Shown here in pieces: positions 54,663-64,000 of a stretch of DNA of 64,000 nucleotides; the first letter of the stretch is position 1; each line of letters starts with the position of its first letter. This DNA comes from Sulfitobacter litoralis (lineage in GTDB: Bacteria; Pseudomonadota; Alphaproteobacteria; Rhodobacterales; Rhodobacteraceae): contig NZ_FNJD01000004.1 of NCBI RefSeq assembly GCF_900103185.1, forward strand, positions 165,001-229,000, in the 5' to 3' direction. The notes beneath the pieces were generated by a model. The model worked only from the letters and a program-made list of their open reading frames with translations. It did not search any database and had not been told where the DNA came from. The position numbers were made by a program, and so were the translations under genes.

Positions 54663-56252
54663 TCAGTCAGCGTGTTTTGCGATAAAGGCGACCAGTGCCG
54701 CGGTTGAGCCGTCTTTATCTGTGGCAGATGCCTCGCCATTGACGATCGGCTGGAGCGACGTTGCCAATTCCTTGCCCAGTTCCACCCCCCATTGATCGAA
54801 AGAGTTGATCCCCAGAATGCTGCCCTCGATGAAGACGCGGTGTTCGTAAAGCGCAATGATCTGGCCCAATGCGAAAGGGTCGAGCAGCGGATAGGTCAGC
54901 GTCGTTGACGGACGGTTCCCGGAAAACACGCGGTGGCGGGCTTGCCGGTCAAGCTCGGCCCCGGTCAGGCCTTTCGCAGCCATCAGCTCAGACGCTTCTT
55001 GCAGGGATCGCCCGCGCATCAAAGCTTCGGATTGCGCAAGGCAGTTTGCGATCAGCAGCTTGTGGTGGTGCGTCAGGTCCGGCTCGTGCCCATTGGCTGC
55101 GATCAGGAATTCGCAAGGAATGACGCGGGTGCCCTGGTGGATCAGTTGATAGAATGCGTGCTGCCCATTGGTGCCGGCTGCACCCCAGACGACGGGTCCT
55201 GTGCTATAAGGCGCAGTCGGGCCGTCCATCAGCGTGGACTTGCCGTTTGATTCCATTTCGAGCTGTTGCAGATAGTCGGGCAATTGCCCCAGACGCTGGT
55301 CATAAGGCAGCACGGCGCGGGTGGCATAGCCGCAGATCTGATTGTGCCAGATGCCGACCAAAGCCAGCAGCATCGGCATGTTTTCGTGGGGGGCGGCGGC
55401 GCAGAAGTGACGGTCCATCGCCTGCCCCCCCCGCAAAAACGCATCAAATGCACGCGGGCCGATGGCGATCATCAGCGAGAGGCCAATGGGCCCCCAGACA
55501 GAGTATCGTCCGCCGACCCAGTCTTCGAAACCAAATACCTGATCCGCATCGATCCCGAAATCGGACGTTTTGTCCTGCGCCGTGCTAAGGGCTGCAAACT
55601 GTATCGCGGGGTCGCCGTCATTATCCGTCATCCATGCGCGCGCGGTGCGAGCGTTTGTCATTGTCTCTATCGTGGTAAAGGTCTTGGAAGCGACGATCAC
55701 CAATGTGGTTTTCGCGTTAAGTCCTCGCAGCGTATCCGAAATATGTGCCCCGTCGACGTTCGATACAAAATGGCAGCGCGGTCCGTCATGATAGGGCGAC
55801 AGCGCCTGTACAGCCATCGCAGGCCCCAGATCAGAGCCCCCAATACCGATATTGACCACATCGGTGATTTTGCTGCTGCGGATTTTGTCGGCGAAATCAC
55901 GCATCCGGTCGAGCGTGTGATGGATGCCCGGCATCACATCTTCCCCGTCTACCATCACTGGCCCGCCGTCGAGATTGCGAAGCGCGGTGTGCAGCACTGC
56001 ACGGTCTTCGGTCTCGTTTATTTTGTCGCCAGCGAACATCGCATCACGACGCGCTGGCACATCGGCGGCATCAATCAACCCGATCAGCGCATCCATTGTG
56101 GCGCGGTCGAGGTTGGTTTTGGAAAAGTCGAACAACATGTCGCCGGTCTGCGCGCTGAACGTCTGAGCGCGATCGGCTGTGTCGAACAAGGACAAGATAG
56201 AGCGGTCTTTCACCGCCGCCTGTATCTGGCGCAAATCATCAAAGGAATTCAT
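54663..56252 (-). CDS. pgi: Glucose-6-phosphate isomerase
   Basis: 529 residues; [21 protein letters not shown] and [12 protein letters not shown] are the family signatures. Start at 56252 overlaps the pgl stop by ATGA. Third gene of zwf-pgl-pgi, linking the oxidative pentose-phosphate and Entner-Doudoroff entry with glycolysis. Confidence 0.95.
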   Translation of the reverse strand: MNSFDDLRQIQAAVKDRSILSLFDTADRAQTFSAQTGDMLFDFSKTNLDRATMDALIGLIDAADVPARRDAMFAGDKINETEDRAVLHTALRNLDGGPVMVDGEDVMPGIHHTLDRMRDFADKIRSSKITDVVNIGIGGSDLGPAMAVQALSPYHDGPRCHFVSNVDGAHISDTLRGLNAKTTLVIVASKTFTTIETMTNARTARAWMTDNDGDPAIQFAALSTAQDKTSDFGIDADQVFGFEDWVGGRYSVWGPIGLSLMIAIGPRAFDAFLRGGQAMDRHFCAAAPHENMPMLLALVGIWHNQICGYATRAVLPYDQRLGQLPDYLQQLEMESNGKSTLMDGPTAPYSTGPVVWGAAGTNGQHAFYQLIHQGTRVIPCEFLIAANGHEPDLTHHHKLLIANCLAQSEALMRGRSLQEASELMAAKGLTGAELDRQARHRVFSGNRPSTTLTYPLLDPFALGQIIALYEHRVFIEGSILGINSFDQWGVELGKELATSLQPIVNGEASATDKDGSTAALVAFIAKHAD

Positions 56253-56920
56253 GGTGCCCAATGTACTGTCGCCTCGTTCAATACTGCGCCGATGGGGGCC
56301 TCTAGGGCCGGCAGGCTTTGCGCCCGCTCCACCGCTACGCGTTTTTCATCGCCAAAAATCACAAGATGCTTTGACATCGCGCCCTCGAGCACCCGACGCG
56401 ATAGGGTGATGCGCCCGAAATCCTGCCCGTCGACATTAATCGGACAGAGCGCCGGTGCGTCCACGGCCATCGCGGCCTCCAGCCCATTGGAGCCGGGGAA
56501 AAGCGATGCGGTGTGCATATCCGTGCCCATTCCGAGCAACAGCACCGACAACGGCAGCTTGGATTCGATTTGCGGTGACAGCGTTTCTGCCGCCTCGGCC
56601 GAGGTCAGCCCGTCCACATAGAACGGCGTAAAGCCCGCCTGCGCCGCACGCCCGACCAGCAAGCGGTTGCGTAAAAGCCGTGCGTTCGACATCTCGTGAT
56701 CAGGCGCGACCCAGCGTTCATCCCCCAGCATAACCTGCACGCGCGACCAGTCCAGATTGGCCCCGCTGAGGCTGTCAAAGATTGGCCCCGGTGTTGTCCC
56801 GCCAGGCACGGCAAAGCTAACAGTGTCATGGGACAGGAGCGCATTTTTCAGCTCTCCCGCGATCAGATTAGCGAGGTCCATCGCAAGGACTTCGCGGTCG
56901 GCATATTCGATCAACTTCAT
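56249..56920 (-). CDS. pgl: 6-phosphogluconolactonase
   Basis: 223 residues, DevB-type; [15 protein letters not shown] and [15 protein letters not shown]. Hydrolyses 6-phosphogluconolactone, product of zwf. ATGA overlaps with zwf and pgi. Confidence 0.94.
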   Translation of the reverse strand: MKLIEYADREVLAMDLANLIAGELKNALLSHDTVSFAVPGGTTPGPIFDSLSGANLDWSRVQVMLGDERWVAPDHEMSNARLLRNRLLVGRAAQAGFTPFYVDGLTSAEAAETLSPQIESKLPLSVLLLGMGTDMHTASLFPGSNGLEAAMAVDAPALCPINVDGQDFGRITLSRRVLEGAMSKHLVIFGDEKRVAVERAQSLPALEAPIGAVLNEATVHWAP

Positions 56921-58386
56921 GCAGAGTACTCCCGCCATTGCCGCTGGTCACGGCGCATCAGTTCGTTGGCATCTGTCGGACCATCAGACCCGCTGTCATA
57001 GGGTTTGGGCACATCGTTGCGTGCTTCCCAGCCTTGAATGATCGGGTCGGTCCAGGCCCATGCGGCCTCCACCTCGTCGCCGCGCATGAACAGGGTCTGG
57101 TTGCCACGGATGACATCCATGATCAGTCGTTCATAGGCATCGACCTGTTCCGACCCATCAGGGCCCAATGCGTCGGCAAATGTCATATCCAAAGGCACGT
57201 CGACCAAACGCATACCGCCCGGGCCCGGTTCCTTGATCGTCACGCCAAGGGTAATGCCTTCGTTCGGCTGCAGTCGGATCGACAGGACGTTACGATGACG
57301 ACCCGCATCTTCGGTGAAAATCGAATGCGGGGTTTCCTTGAACACGACTGTAATCTCGGACGAGCGCGCGGCCATGCGTTTCCCGGTGCGCAGATAGAAG
57401 GGCGTCCCAGCCCATCGCCAGTTGCTGATGTGGGTTTTCAGCGCGACAAAGCTTTCGGTGCGCGAGCGCGGATCACCAACGGCGGTACGGTACCCCGGTT
57501 GTTCGGCCTCGTTGCATGGCTCTGCCTGATACTGTCCACGGGCAATATGATGTGGCAGCACGGGGTCCAGCGCACGGATCACCTTGAGCTTTTCATCGCG
57601 CACCGCGTCGGGATCAAACCGCGCGGGGGGTTCCATCGCAATCAAACACAACAGTTGCATCAGGTGATTTTGCACCATGTCGCGCATGGCACCCGACTTG
57701 TCATAGTATTCACCCCTACCCCCGACGCCAACGGTTTCGGCCACGGTGATCTGGATGTGGTCGACGTATTGGCTGTTCCACAAGGGTTCAAACAGCATGT
57801 TGCCAAAACGCACGGCCATCAGGTTTTGCACCGTCTCTTTGCCCAGATAGTGGTCGATCCGGTAGATCTGGCTTTCGTCGAAATACTTGGCGAGCGTGGC
57901 GTTGAGCGCCTGCGCGGTCTTGAGGTCGCGACCGAACGGTTTTTCAACCACGATTCGGCTTTGCGCATCGGCCATGCCCCATTGTTGCAAACGCTCGGCC
58001 AAATCTCCGAACAATGCAGGCGAGACAGAGAAATAATAGGCCTCTACTCGTTCGGTTCCTGCCATCAGCTTTTGCAGCTCGGCCCAGCCGTCTTCGCCCT
58101 TTGCGTCAATCGCAACATACTCAAGACGGTCAATGAACCCGTCGAGCTGCGCCTTGTCGTGCTCGAAGTCGCCGTTGAATTCGGCAATCGCCTCGCGGAT
58201 CATCTGCTGGTAGCCCGCGCGGTCCATTTCCGTACGCGCCGCGCCGATGACACGGGCATTTTCGGGCATCTGCCCTGCACAAAAACGACGGAACAACCCC
58301 GGAAGGATCTTGCGGCGGGCCAGATCGCCTGTGCCGCCGAAAATCACCAGATCAAAGGGGTCGACCGGAATGACGCGTGATACCAT
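56917..58386 (-). CDS. zwf: Glucose-6-phosphate 1-dehydrogenase
   Basis: 489 residues; GGTGDLARRKILPGLF for NADP and catalytic RIDHYLGKETVQN. First gene of the zwf-pgl-pgi unit. The GTG/ATG choice is unambiguous (MVSRVIPVDPFDLV). Confidence 0.95.
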   Translation of the reverse strand: MVSRVIPVDPFDLVIFGGTGDLARRKILPGLFRRFCAGQMPENARVIGAARTEMDRAGYQQMIREAIAEFNGDFEHDKAQLDGFIDRLEYVAIDAKGEDGWAELQKLMAGTERVEAYYFSVSPALFGDLAERLQQWGMADAQSRIVVEKPFGRDLKTAQALNATLAKYFDESQIYRIDHYLGKETVQNLMAVRFGNMLFEPLWNSQYVDHIQITVAETVGVGGRGEYYDKSGAMRDMVQNHLMQLLCLIAMEPPARFDPDAVRDEKLKVIRALDPVLPHHIARGQYQAEPCNEAEQPGYRTAVGDPRSRTESFVALKTHISNWRWAGTPFYLRTGKRMAARSSEITVVFKETPHSIFTEDAGRHRNVLSIRLQPNEGITLGVTIKEPGPGGMRLVDVPLDMTFADALGPDGSEQVDAYERLIMDVIRGNQTLFMRGDEVEAAWAWTDPIIQGWEARNDVPKPYDSGSDGPTDANELMRRDQRQWREYSA

Positions 58387-58564
58387 GTGGATGCTCCTTG
58401 TCGCGAGGCTACGACTTTTGGGTAGCGAGATGCAATGTTAGCGCAAACATACCTAGATTTCCGCATTTCACAAGTCTGTGCGCCAAATGACACGGGGTTT
58501 TATTGCGCATACCATTCGCATAGACAAAGAAAAGTTAATTATATCAGGTGAGGCTCGGTTCTTT

Positions 58565-59512
58565 ATGAAAGACGTTGTCGACGCAAATATCGGTAAGTTT
58601 CAAGACCCTGCCGTCACTGCCAAAGGCGAACCCCGCGCGACGGTAAGCCTGACAAACCCGCAAACCCTGTGGTTCAATACCGGCACCCTGTGCAACATCG
58701 AATGCGTGAACTGCTATATCGCATCCAGCCCGACGAATGACGCCCTGGTTTATATCACAGCGGACGACGTGCGTGATTACCTGGGGCAAATCACGCAGCG
58801 GAACTGGCCAGTGACGGAAATCGCTTTTACTGGCGGCGAACCTTTCATGAACCCGCAGATGATCGAGATCACCGAAGCCTCGCTTAAAGCCGGATACGAT
58901 GTGCTGATCCTCACCAACGCAATGCGCCCAATGATGCGCAAATCGGTGCAGGCCGGTCTGGCGCGCCTGAACGAGGCTTATCCAGACAAGCTGACCTTGC
59001 GGATTTCAGTGGATCATTACCGGACCGATTTGCATGACGCAGAACGCGGTGCTGGTGCGCTGGAAAAGACCGTCACCGGTATGAAATGGCTACGCGACAA
59101 CGGTATCCGCATGGCCGTCGCAGGGCGTTCGGTTTTCGGCGCGACAGATGAAGACAGCCGCGCCGGCTATGGGGCCTTCTATGCTGAACACGGCTTTGAC
59201 ATCGACGCGCAAGACCCTAGTATAACAGTCCTTTTCCCCGAAATGGATGAAACCGTCGAAGTGCCCGAAATCACCACCGCCTGCTGGGGTATTCTGGATA
59301 AATCCCCCGACGCGGTGATGTGTTCAAGCTCGCGGATGGTGGTCAAACGCAAGGGGGCCGCGACACCAGCGGTGCTGGCCTGCACGCTGCTGCCCTATAG
59401 CGAAGAGTTTGAGCTGGGGCATTCGCTGGAAGAGGCCGAGAAAGACGTCGCCTTGAACCACCCCCATTGCGCCAAATTCTGCGTCTTGGGCGGGGCAAGC
59501 TGTTCAGCCTGA
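58565..59512 (+). CDS. Radical SAM protein, unassigned
   Basis: 315 residues from the ATG at 58565, or 344 from one at 58478. The cluster cysteines Cys43, Cys47 and Cys50 (CNIECVNC), then FTGGEPFMNP, and a C-terminal CAKFCVLGGASCS with three cysteines that may hold an auxiliary cluster. Resembles SPASM-type peptide or cofactor modifying enzymes, but there is no obvious substrate peptide gene adjacent. The 58565 start follows AGGTGAGG at a slightly long distance. Convergent with a DUF2855 gene. Confidence 0.85.
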   Translation: MKDVVDANIGKFQDPAVTAKGEPRATVSLTNPQTLWFNTGTLCNIECVNCYIASSPTNDALVYITADDVRDYLGQITQRNWPVTEIAFTGGEPFMNPQMIEITEASLKAGYDVLILTNAMRPMMRKSVQAGLARLNEAYPDKLTLRISVDHYRTDLHDAERGAGALEKTVTGMKWLRDNGIRMAVAGRSVFGATDEDSRAGYGAFYAEHGFDIDAQDPSITVLFPEMDETVEVPEITTACWGILDKSPDAVMCSSSRMVVKRKGAATPAVLACTLLPYSEEFELGHSLEEAEKDVALNHPHCAKFCVLGGASCSA

Positions 59513-59530
59513 CCCCTTGCCCGCGACGCG

Positions 59531-60592
59531 CTATGGACGGATAACCGCTCCGATTTTGGGGTCGGCTTCGCCTTTGGCCAATGCGGCATAGACCCCTTCT
59601 GCGGCTTCGACGCCTTCATGCACCTGCACATCCATCCAGTCCGATGCGCTGGCGGCGATACGTTTCCACGCCGCAGTAATCTGTGCCTCGATCTTACCAG
59701 GCCCCCATTCCTGCCGACGTTTAGCGACCTGAGAGGGCGCAAAGAAGAACTGCGGTTTCGGGCCTTCAAGCGGTGTTGTTGGGGTGAATTGATTCCAATG
59801 GCTTAGTCCCACTGCTGACGAATGTTTAAGCTGGTGTTTTAACGTGCCATGCAGCTCGGCCTTGACGGTACTGTTGCCGGACATATCGACATAGACGGAC
59901 GGCACGTGGTCGAGATCGGCAATCTGGTCATAGGTCAGCACGGTATCGCAATGCCCCAGTCCTTTCACAAACGCGCGGTTCCCGGCAGAGGTAAGGCCCA
60001 CAATCTGATAGGCACGCTCTTTGGGCTCGAACAGATAGCGGCAAAGCCCCAATCCGGTTTTGGACGAAGCACTGCCCACGATGATTTGATCGGCACCGAA
60101 ACAGTCATTATCCTGCAACCAATCGTAGATCAGATAGGATGTAGCCAGCAAAGGTTGCAGCAAGGCACGTAAGTGGTCCTCTGATGCGGGGCCGTTTTTG
60201 ACGGGGGTGTATTGATTATAGATCAACGGAAGCTTTGCCCGATGGGCCGCTGCATCCACCAAACCGGCGGAGCCATTTTCAGGGGTGATCACCAGCTCGG
60301 ACGCCATCGGATAGAAACCATAAAGCCGCGTGCCGACGCTTAGCACGTCAGTGCGACTTTCAACGACTCTAGCGGTGCCCCAGACCGGCACAATGCCCCA
60401 TCCGTTCTCGGACGTCGGAAAGAACTGCCAATAGCCGATGTCAAAGCCCGCTGCTGCGTAGGTGACATTGTTCGACGTGAGCGCAAAGCTTTCGATTGCC
60501 AGACGCGCCTGCCTCGGTGCCAGCGGCTCTGCCTGGGTTGTGACGGCCCGTGTTTCAGTGATTGCGTTTTGATTGACCAAAATCTGTTGCAT
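59531..60592 (-). CDS. DUF2855 family protein
   Basis: 353 residues, medium-chain-reductase-like fold: SNNVTYAAAG, GWGIVPVWGTARV and VGSASSKTGLGL, similar to the NAD(P)-binding motif of quinone-type reductases. Reaction unknown. GGGGGG is about eight bases before the ATG at 60592. Promoter region shared with gyrA. Confidence 0.86.
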   Translation of the reverse strand: MQQILVNQNAITETRAVTTQAEPLAPRQARLAIESFALTSNNVTYAAAGFDIGYWQFFPTSENGWGIVPVWGTARVVESRTDVLSVGTRLYGFYPMASELVITPENGSAGLVDAAAHRAKLPLIYNQYTPVKNGPASEDHLRALLQPLLATSYLIYDWLQDNDCFGADQIIVGSASSKTGLGLCRYLFEPKERAYQIVGLTSAGNRAFVKGLGHCDTVLTYDQIADLDHVPSVYVDMSGNSTVKAELHGTLKHQLKHSSAVGLSHWNQFTPTTPLEGPKPQFFFAPSQVAKRRQEWGPGKIEAQITAAWKRIAASASDWMDVQVHEGVEAAEGVYAALAKGEADPKIGAVIRP

Positions 60593-60831
60593 GGTAAATT
60601 CCCCCCTTGTTTGGCGACACCCTAACCCCAAACCCACGCGCTGTTGCTGCCTATCGGAACTGACGTTGCGCAACAAATATCTCGCCAGAATTAGTATCAT
60701 TACATTTCAATCACTTAGCCTGACGCACAAGTGAATCCCCGCCAGTCAAGGCCGCAGGCATTGCACCCGATATGCCCCATCTGCTATACGAAACCGCAAG
60801 ATATAGAACCAGCAAGAGCTAGGCAGATTAC

Positions 60832-63588
60832 GTGAACGAGACGCCAGAAACCCCTGAAAACGATGACGAAATCCCAGCTGCACGCCCCGTGTTCGATGGC
60901 CCGTCGGTCACTATCGAACACGAGATGCGGACATCCTATCTGGATTACGCCATGTCGGTCATCGTTTCGCGCGCCATTCCCGACCTGCGAGACGGGCTAA
61001 AACCAGTTCATCGCCGCATCATCTATTCGATGTATGAAAAAGGCATTACGCACGATAAATCATACCGTAAGTCTGCGAAGTCTGTGGGCGATGTGATGGG
61101 CTCCTACCACCCGCATGGTGACAGCGCGATCTATGACGCGTTGGTGCGTATGGCTCAGGACTTTTCGATGTCGCTGCCGCTGATTGACGGTCAAGGTAAT
61201 TTCGGCTCCATGGACGGCGATAGTGCTGCGGCCATGCGTTATACGGAATCGCGCCTTGATAAGGTCGCGTCGTTCATGACCAGCGATCTGGACAAGGAGA
61301 CCGTCAATTTCATCGACAACTACGATGGCAAAGAACGCGAACCCACTGTTTTGCCTGCACGTTTTCCGAACATGCTGGTCAATGGCGCTGGCGGTATTGC
61401 CGTTGGTATGGCGACGAACATTCCGCCGCACAATCTGGGCGAAGTGATCGATGCCTGTCAGGCATTGATCGAAAATCCCGATCTGACATCGGAAGAGCTG
61501 ATTGAATATATTCCCGGCCCCGACTTCCCCACAGGCGGGATCATGTTGGGCCGGTCCGGTGCACGCAAAGCCTACCTTGAGGGGCGCGGCAGCGTGATTA
61601 TGCGGGCCAAGACCCGTGTCGAAGAAATTCGCAAAGACCGGTTTGCCATCGTCATCGACGAGATTTGCTATCAGGTGAACAAGTCCACGATGATCGAAAA
61701 AATCGCCGAACAGGTGCGCGAGAAAAAGATCGACGGCATCGCCCATGTTCAGGATGAATCGGACCGGAACGGTGTGCGCGTCGTAATCGAGCTGAAGCGC
61801 GATGCCACCGCCGAAGTGGTGATGAACCAGCTCTATCGTTTCACACCGATGCAAACCTATTTCGGTTGTAACATGCTGGCGCTGAACGGTGGGCGGCCAG
61901 AGCAGCTTACCCTGCGCAAGTTCCTGACATCTTTCATTGATTTCCGCGAAGATGTTGTCGCCCGCCGCACGGCTTATCTGCTTCGCAAAGCGCGTGAACG
62001 CAGCCACATCCTGTGCGGTCTGGCCGTCGCGGTCACCAATATCGATGAGGTCGTGGCGACCATCCGTTCCTCGGCGGATGCCGCCGAGGCGCGCGAAAAG
62101 CTGATGACCCGTCGCTGGCCTGCAGAGCAGATCTTGCAGTATATCGCACTGATCGACGATCCGACACATACGGCCAATGAAGATGGGACCTATAACCTGT
62201 CTGAAACACAGGCCCGTGCCATTCTTGAGCTCCGCCTGCAGCGCCTGACCCAGATCGGCGTCAAAGAAGTCACCGACGAGCTGGAAGAACTGGCCAAGAA
62301 GATCAAGGAATACCTCGAGATTCTGGGCAGCCGTGAACGTATCATGGGCATCATCTCGGACGAGTTGGCCGAGGTAAAAGACCTATTTGCCGTTCCGCGC
62401 CGCACAGAGATTGTCGATTGGTCCGGCGACATGGACGACGAAGATCTTATCGCACGCGAAGACATGGTCGTGACCGTAACTTCGGGCGGCTACATCAAAC
62501 GCACCCCGTTGGTCGACTTCCGCAGCCAACGTCGCGGCGGCAAAGGTGTTTCGGGTATGCAAACCAAAGAAGAGGACGTGGTAACCACCCTTTTTGTTGC
62601 TAATACCCACACGCAACTACTGTTCTTTACGACAGACGGCATGGTCTACAAGCTCAAAACCTGGCGCTTGCCCCAAGGCGGGCGCACGTCGAAAGGTAAG
62701 GCGATCGTTAACATCCTGCCGATCCCGACCGGCGTGTCCATTGCGGCGATTATGCCCGTGGACCGCGACGAAAAAGATTGGGACGATTTGCAGGTGGTCT
62801 TTGCGACCTCTGCCGGTACTGTTCGTCGGAACAAGCTTTCAGATTTCACAAACGTTATGCGTAATGGCAAGATTGCCATGAAGTTCGAGGACGATCACGC
62901 CGAGACGACCCTGATCAACGCACGCATCGCCTCTAATGACGATGACGTCATGCTGGTGACCAACTCGGGCCGCGCCATCCGCTTTCCCGCCACCGATGTG
63001 CGCGTGTTCAACAGCCGCGCCTCTGTCGGGGTGCGTGGCATCAAGCTGAACGGGGACGATAAAGTCGTATCGATGTCGATTATTCGCCACTTCGACGCGA
63101 CCTCGGAAGAGCGCACGGCCTACCTCAAGATGCGCCGTGCGATGGCGGGTCTTGTTGATGATGCGGAAAACGACGAGGACGAAGCACCCGCCGATCCAAA
63201 CTTCTCGCAGGAACGCTATGCAGAAATGTCTGCGGCAGAGAATCTTCTTCTGACGATCACAGAAAAAGGCGCGGGCAAGCTGTCCTCCAGCCACGATTAC
63301 CCCGTCCGCGGGCGTGGCGGTCTGGGTGTGACGGCGATGGACAAGGCAATGCGCGGCGGTGAGATCGTCGCTTCGTTCCCGGTCGAACTAGATGACCAGA
63401 TCATGCTCGCTACGTCCAAAGGGCAATCGATTCGCGTCCCAGTAGAAGGCATTTCCTTCCGCTCGCGGAGCGCTGGCGGCGTCAAAGTCTTTGACACCGG
63501 CCGCGGCGAAGTCGTGGTAAGCGTTGCTTGGATCGCAGATCAGGGCGATGAAACAGTAGACGGCGAAATCATCTCCCCCGAAGCGTAA
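60832..63588 (+). CDS. gyrA: DNA gyrase subunit A
   Basis: 918 residues, GTG start at 60832. Breakage-reunion domain with active-site Tyr137 in AAAMRYTES; the quinolone-resistance region [17 protein letters not shown] has the sensitive-type Ser98 and Asp102 (E. coli 83 and 87). C-terminal beta-pinwheel with the GyrA box QRRGGKG. The last 30 residues are acidic. Single gene followed by a strong terminator. Confidence 0.97.
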   Translation: MNETPETPENDDEIPAARPVFDGPSVTIEHEMRTSYLDYAMSVIVSRAIPDLRDGLKPVHRRIIYSMYEKGITHDKSYRKSAKSVGDVMGSYHPHGDSAIYDALVRMAQDFSMSLPLIDGQGNFGSMDGDSAAAMRYTESRLDKVASFMTSDLDKETVNFIDNYDGKEREPTVLPARFPNMLVNGAGGIAVGMATNIPPHNLGEVIDACQALIENPDLTSEELIEYIPGPDFPTGGIMLGRSGARKAYLEGRGSVIMRAKTRVEEIRKDRFAIVIDEICYQVNKSTMIEKIAEQVREKKIDGIAHVQDESDRNGVRVVIELKRDATAEVVMNQLYRFTPMQTYFGCNMLALNGGRPEQLTLRKFLTSFIDFREDVVARRTAYLLRKARERSHILCGLAVAVTNIDEVVATIRSSADAAEAREKLMTRRWPAEQILQYIALIDDPTHTANEDGTYNLSETQARAILELRLQRLTQIGVKEVTDELEELAKKIKEYLEILGSRERIMGIISDELAEVKDLFAVPRRTEIVDWSGDMDDEDLIAREDMVVTVTSGGYIKRTPLVDFRSQRRGGKGVSGMQTKEEDVVTTLFVANTHTQLLFFTTDGMVYKLKTWRLPQGGRTSKGKAIVNILPIPTGVSIAAIMPVDRDEKDWDDLQVVFATSAGTVRRNKLSDFTNVMRNGKIAMKFEDDHAETTLINARIASNDDDVMLVTNSGRAIRFPATDVRVFNSRASVGVRGIKLNGDDKVVSMSIIRHFDATSEERTAYLKMRRAMAGLVDDAENDEDEAPADPNFSQERYAEMSAAENLLLTITEKGAGKLSSSHDYPVRGRGGLGVTAMDKAMRGGEIVASFPVELDDQIMLATSKGQSIRVPVEGISFRSRSAGGVKVFDTGRGEVVVSVAWIADQGDETVDGEIISPEA

Positions 63589-63607
63589 GACTACTTTTTA
63601 ACATCTT

Positions 63608-63642
63608 AAAGCCGCCCCTTATAATGAGGGGCGGCTTTTTTA
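63608..63642 (+). terminator. Rho-independent terminator of gyrA
   Basis: AAAGCCGCCCCT / AGGGGCGGCTTT, 12-base stem, seven-base loop, followed by TTTT. Confidence 0.95.
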
Positions 63643-63689
63643 TTTTCAGACTTCAGACGTTAGAAGGTACGAAAAAAGCGCCCCCGAAG

Positions 63690-64000
63690 GAGAGTGTCCG
63701 ATCTTCTGTGTAATTGCGATCTGGTCCATGCTTCCTGAGAGGAGCAAGGACGATGACCATATCCGAGGAACTGCTGGACGAACTACTGAAGGGCTGCGAG
63801 CGGCCTGAAGACCTGCTTGGCGATGCCGGTCTAATGAAAGAGCTCAAGATCAAGCTGATGGAGCGAATGCTCGGTGCTGAGTTGACGTCACATTTGGGCT
63901 ATGAAGACGGCAAGGATGCCCCGCCTGATCAGACCAACCGTCGCAACGGGTCATCCGCCAAGAGATTGAAGGGGCAAGACGGCGAACTGCCTATCGCTGT
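63690..64000 (+). mobile_element. IS256-family insertion sequence (left part)
   Basis: Begins near GAGAGTGTCCGATCTTCTGT, the IS256-type left end with the GTGTCCG core, about 50 bases after the gyrA terminator. The transposase starts at 63753. Right end outside the window. Confidence 0.75.
63753..64000 (+). CDS. IS256-family transposase (N-terminal part)
   Basis: 83 residues visible: MTISEELLDELLKGCERPED, then LMKELKIKLMERMLGAELTSH and LGYEDG..TNRRNGSSAKRLKG, the N-terminus of IS256 mutator-type transposases. No frameshift seen, cut by the window edge. GGAGCAAGG precedes the ATG. Confidence 0.92.
   Translation, partial: MTISEELLDELLKGCERPEDLLGDAGLMKELKIKLMERMLGAELTSHLGYEDGKDAPPDQTNRRNGSSAKRLKGQDGELPIA

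Noticed and set aside
56938..58380. Plus-strand frame of 480 codons
   Set aside because: Antisense to zwf, which has all motifs.
61081..61160. Quinolone-resistance substitutions in gyrA
   Set aside because: Ser98 and Asp102 are the sensitive-type residues.
1..64000. CRISPR array, prophage or secretion system
   Set aside because: No regularly spaced repeats, phage structural genes or secretion clusters seen.

Overview
The window is chromosomal DNA of a Roseobacter-group alphaproteobacterium (Rhodobacterales, something like Sulfitobacter or a relative). The evidence is the two-piece permuted tmRNA gene with an ANDNRAPMAMAA tag, the trgA-trgB-cysK neighbourhood known from Rhodobacter, a DMSP-type acrylyl-CoA reductase and a DmdB-like CoA ligase, an RNase E with an acidic insertion, GTTC-N7-GTTC LexA signals, and an intergenic repeat family that I recall as common in this order. 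Gene density is high, many genes overlap by ATGA, and most content is core metabolism. The only clearly mobile DNA is an IS3-type remnant beside a tRNA gene (41.7-41.9 kb) and the left part of an IS256-family element at the right edge.

Layout. 0-3.6 kb: ketoacyl synthase (cut by the window edge), acyl carrier protein and LpxD, then an L,D-transpeptidase divergent from a Tat-exported DUF882 peptidase-like protein. 4.5-13.7 kb: a YqaA/DedA membrane protein, tRNA-Ser(GGA), then a seven-gene leftward run photolyase, cfa, trgA, trgB, cysK, large MscS channel, alaX, which looks like a stress-protection unit. 13.8-20 kb: acuI divergent from a GntR/FCD regulator with paired operator-like sites, tmRNA, chromate transporter, sspB, and fumC with two small followers. 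20-28.6 kb: aldolase, P450 plus membrane hydrolase, ccdA divergent from tusA, RNase E. 28.6-37.4 kb: DctB/DctD two-component genes (DctD has a degenerate AAA+ domain), purC-purS-purQ, then a methionine/one-carbon region with a homocysteine methyltransferase, a corrinoid protein and DUF1638, which I read as pieces of a split cobalamin-dependent methionine synthase. Between them is a LexA-boxed radical SAM gene. 37.4-47.3 kb: sufE, a lipoprotein, rnd-purN-purM, tRNA-Ile(CAU), a decayed patch (IS remnant plus broken nitrilase), a CHASE/PAS histidine kinase and a ygiC-ygiB pair. 47.5-51.3 kb: a DJ-1-like protein, an NAD(P)-binding protein and queC-queD-queE-queF behind a preQ1-I riboswitch. 51.4-64 kb: a possible 43-residue Cys-rich small protein, DmdB-like ligase, thioesterase, GNAT, zwf-pgl-pgi, a radical SAM protein, DUF2855, gyrA and the IS256 end.

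The strongest non-routine signals are the preQ1-I riboswitch upstream of queC, the split methionine synthase modules with several dyads upstream of the methyltransferase gene, the sigma-54-type regulator lacking GAFTGA and a normal Walker B, the exact LexA box at the radical SAM gene, the operator pair between acuI and its regulator, and a four-copy dispersed intergenic repeat. All functions are read from sequence motifs and memory of families; no database search was run.
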